In this document: piece by piece, positions 63,552 to 64,000 of the stretch | How the letters are laid out: the number at the start of each line of letters is the position of its first letter | Numbering within the stretch: the first letter of the stretch is position 1 | Source of the DNA: Pelagophyceae sp. CCMP2097 | Taxonomy: Eukaryota; Sar; Pelagophyceae | Length of the DNA stretch: 64,000 bases | Reading direction: 5' to 3' | Assembly (NCBI GenBank): GCA_026770575.1 | Contig: MU657191.1 | Span: forward strand, 134,569 to 198,568 | Position numbers and translations under genes: made by a program | Notes under the pieces: generated by a model | What the model was told of the DNA's origin: nothing | What the model saw: only the letters and a program-made list of their open reading frames with translations | Databases searched by the model: none

Positions 63552-64000
63552 ATGTCGGACGGCTACAACTTCAAGAAGACGACCATCCAGGAGAACAAGC
63601 TCGCGGACTGGCTCCGTGCGCAAACGGCGCCCTTGAAGGAATACCGGCGATTGTCGAACGACGACGTCTGAGCAGAGAAACGAGGGCGACGGGCAGGGCC
63701 CGCATGCTGGTGCAATATCGCGGCACCGCGGCGGCCATCGCGTCAGTTCGCCCATTTTAGGCGTGCCCGTGACGAGCGACCTGCAGCAGATCCCGGGCAT
63801 CGGCCCGGCGAACGAGATCAAGCTCAAGGATGGCACCGGCGACGACGTCGTCGAGACGTGCCACCAGCTCATCGGCAAGTTCCTCTCCTTCAAGGGCACG
63901 GGCGTCACTTCCAAGGAGCACTGCGACGCGGTGCGTCGCCCTTGCCCGGACCCACCGCCGGCTTTCTTCATCTGCGATTCAGCCCCGGCCCTCTAGTTCT
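63552..64000 (+). CDS. Helix-hairpin-helix / BAF-like small protein (3' end beyond window)
   Basis: Exon 1 (63552-63615) reads MSDGYNFKKTTIQENKLADW. A 145-nt intron (63616-63760, GTGCGC donor) joins it to PVTSDLQQIPGIGPANEIKL and HQLIGKFLSFKGTGVTSKEH. A further donor lies at 63931. The IPGIGPANEIKL hairpin and QLIGKFL helix resemble barrier-to-autointegration factor and other HhH DNA-binding modules. The family is a suggestion only, since the last exon is not in the window. Without the first splice the protein would end at 63671. Confidence 0.55.

Overview
The window looks like nuclear DNA of a compact, GC-rich eukaryotic microalga. Most genes are broken by very short introns of about 44-80 nt, and the spliced exons rebuild eukaryote-only proteins: NatC subunit NAA35, TRAPPC4, MCM8, tubulin cofactor C, a Tctex-type dynein light chain and a UBE2K-like E2 with a UBA domain. 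Several products begin with a secretory signal peptide, and there is a short CCCTAA-type telomeric run. This would fit a photosynthetic stramenopile of the pelagophyte kind (Aureococcus/Pelagomonas-like), but that placement is an inference. One 10-nt N gap shows it is a draft assembly.

Layout, left to right. 0-6 kb (minus): start of a SLC35-like transporter, an ankyrin/coiled-coil/LRR protein, and a sulfotransferase with an in-frame TAG. 6-8.7 kb: gene-poor, with an AT-rich island of EcoRI-like palindromes and a decamer minisatellite. 8.7-18.2 kb: OsmC-like protein, methyltransferase, dual-specificity phosphatase, a divergent 3'-5' exonuclease / DEAD-box helicase pair, dynein light chain, and a BTB-Kelch protein. 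18.5-27 kb: a damaged cathepsin, a large PH-domain gene, the E2, and an ankyrin-SAM-U-box E3 candidate. 27-36.4 kb: a low-complexity protein, two MYND/RING/Sel1 tandem paralogues around the N gap, a 1.5-kb element with perfect 40-bp terminal inverted repeats, telomere-like repeats, a [2Fe-2S] ferredoxin, and an RRM protein fused to 37-residue helical repeats.

36.5-64 kb: MCM8, TBCC, a PAP2 phosphatase, a PIF1-family helicase, a TFxPxI-repeat protein, a double-hotdog thioesterase, an MFS transporter, a GNAT, NAA35, a PARP16-like tail-anchored ADP-ribosyltransferase, a PPIL6-like cyclophilin, a pseudophosphatase, TRAPPC4, a fucosyltransferase-like glycosyltransferase, and the start of a helix-hairpin-helix/BAF-like gene.

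There is no operon logic. Genes are packed as divergent and convergent pairs, some only a few bases apart. Themes that recur are ubiquitin (E2, U-box), flagellum-associated families (DYNLT, PPIL6, TFxPxI protein), DNA maintenance (MCM8, PIF1) and organelle or secretory RNA handling (exonuclease, DEAD-box, RRM-repeat fusion). Three genes carry substitutions of catalytic residues or in-frame stops. Exon boundaries were placed by eye, from reading frame, GT-AG ends and family conservation.
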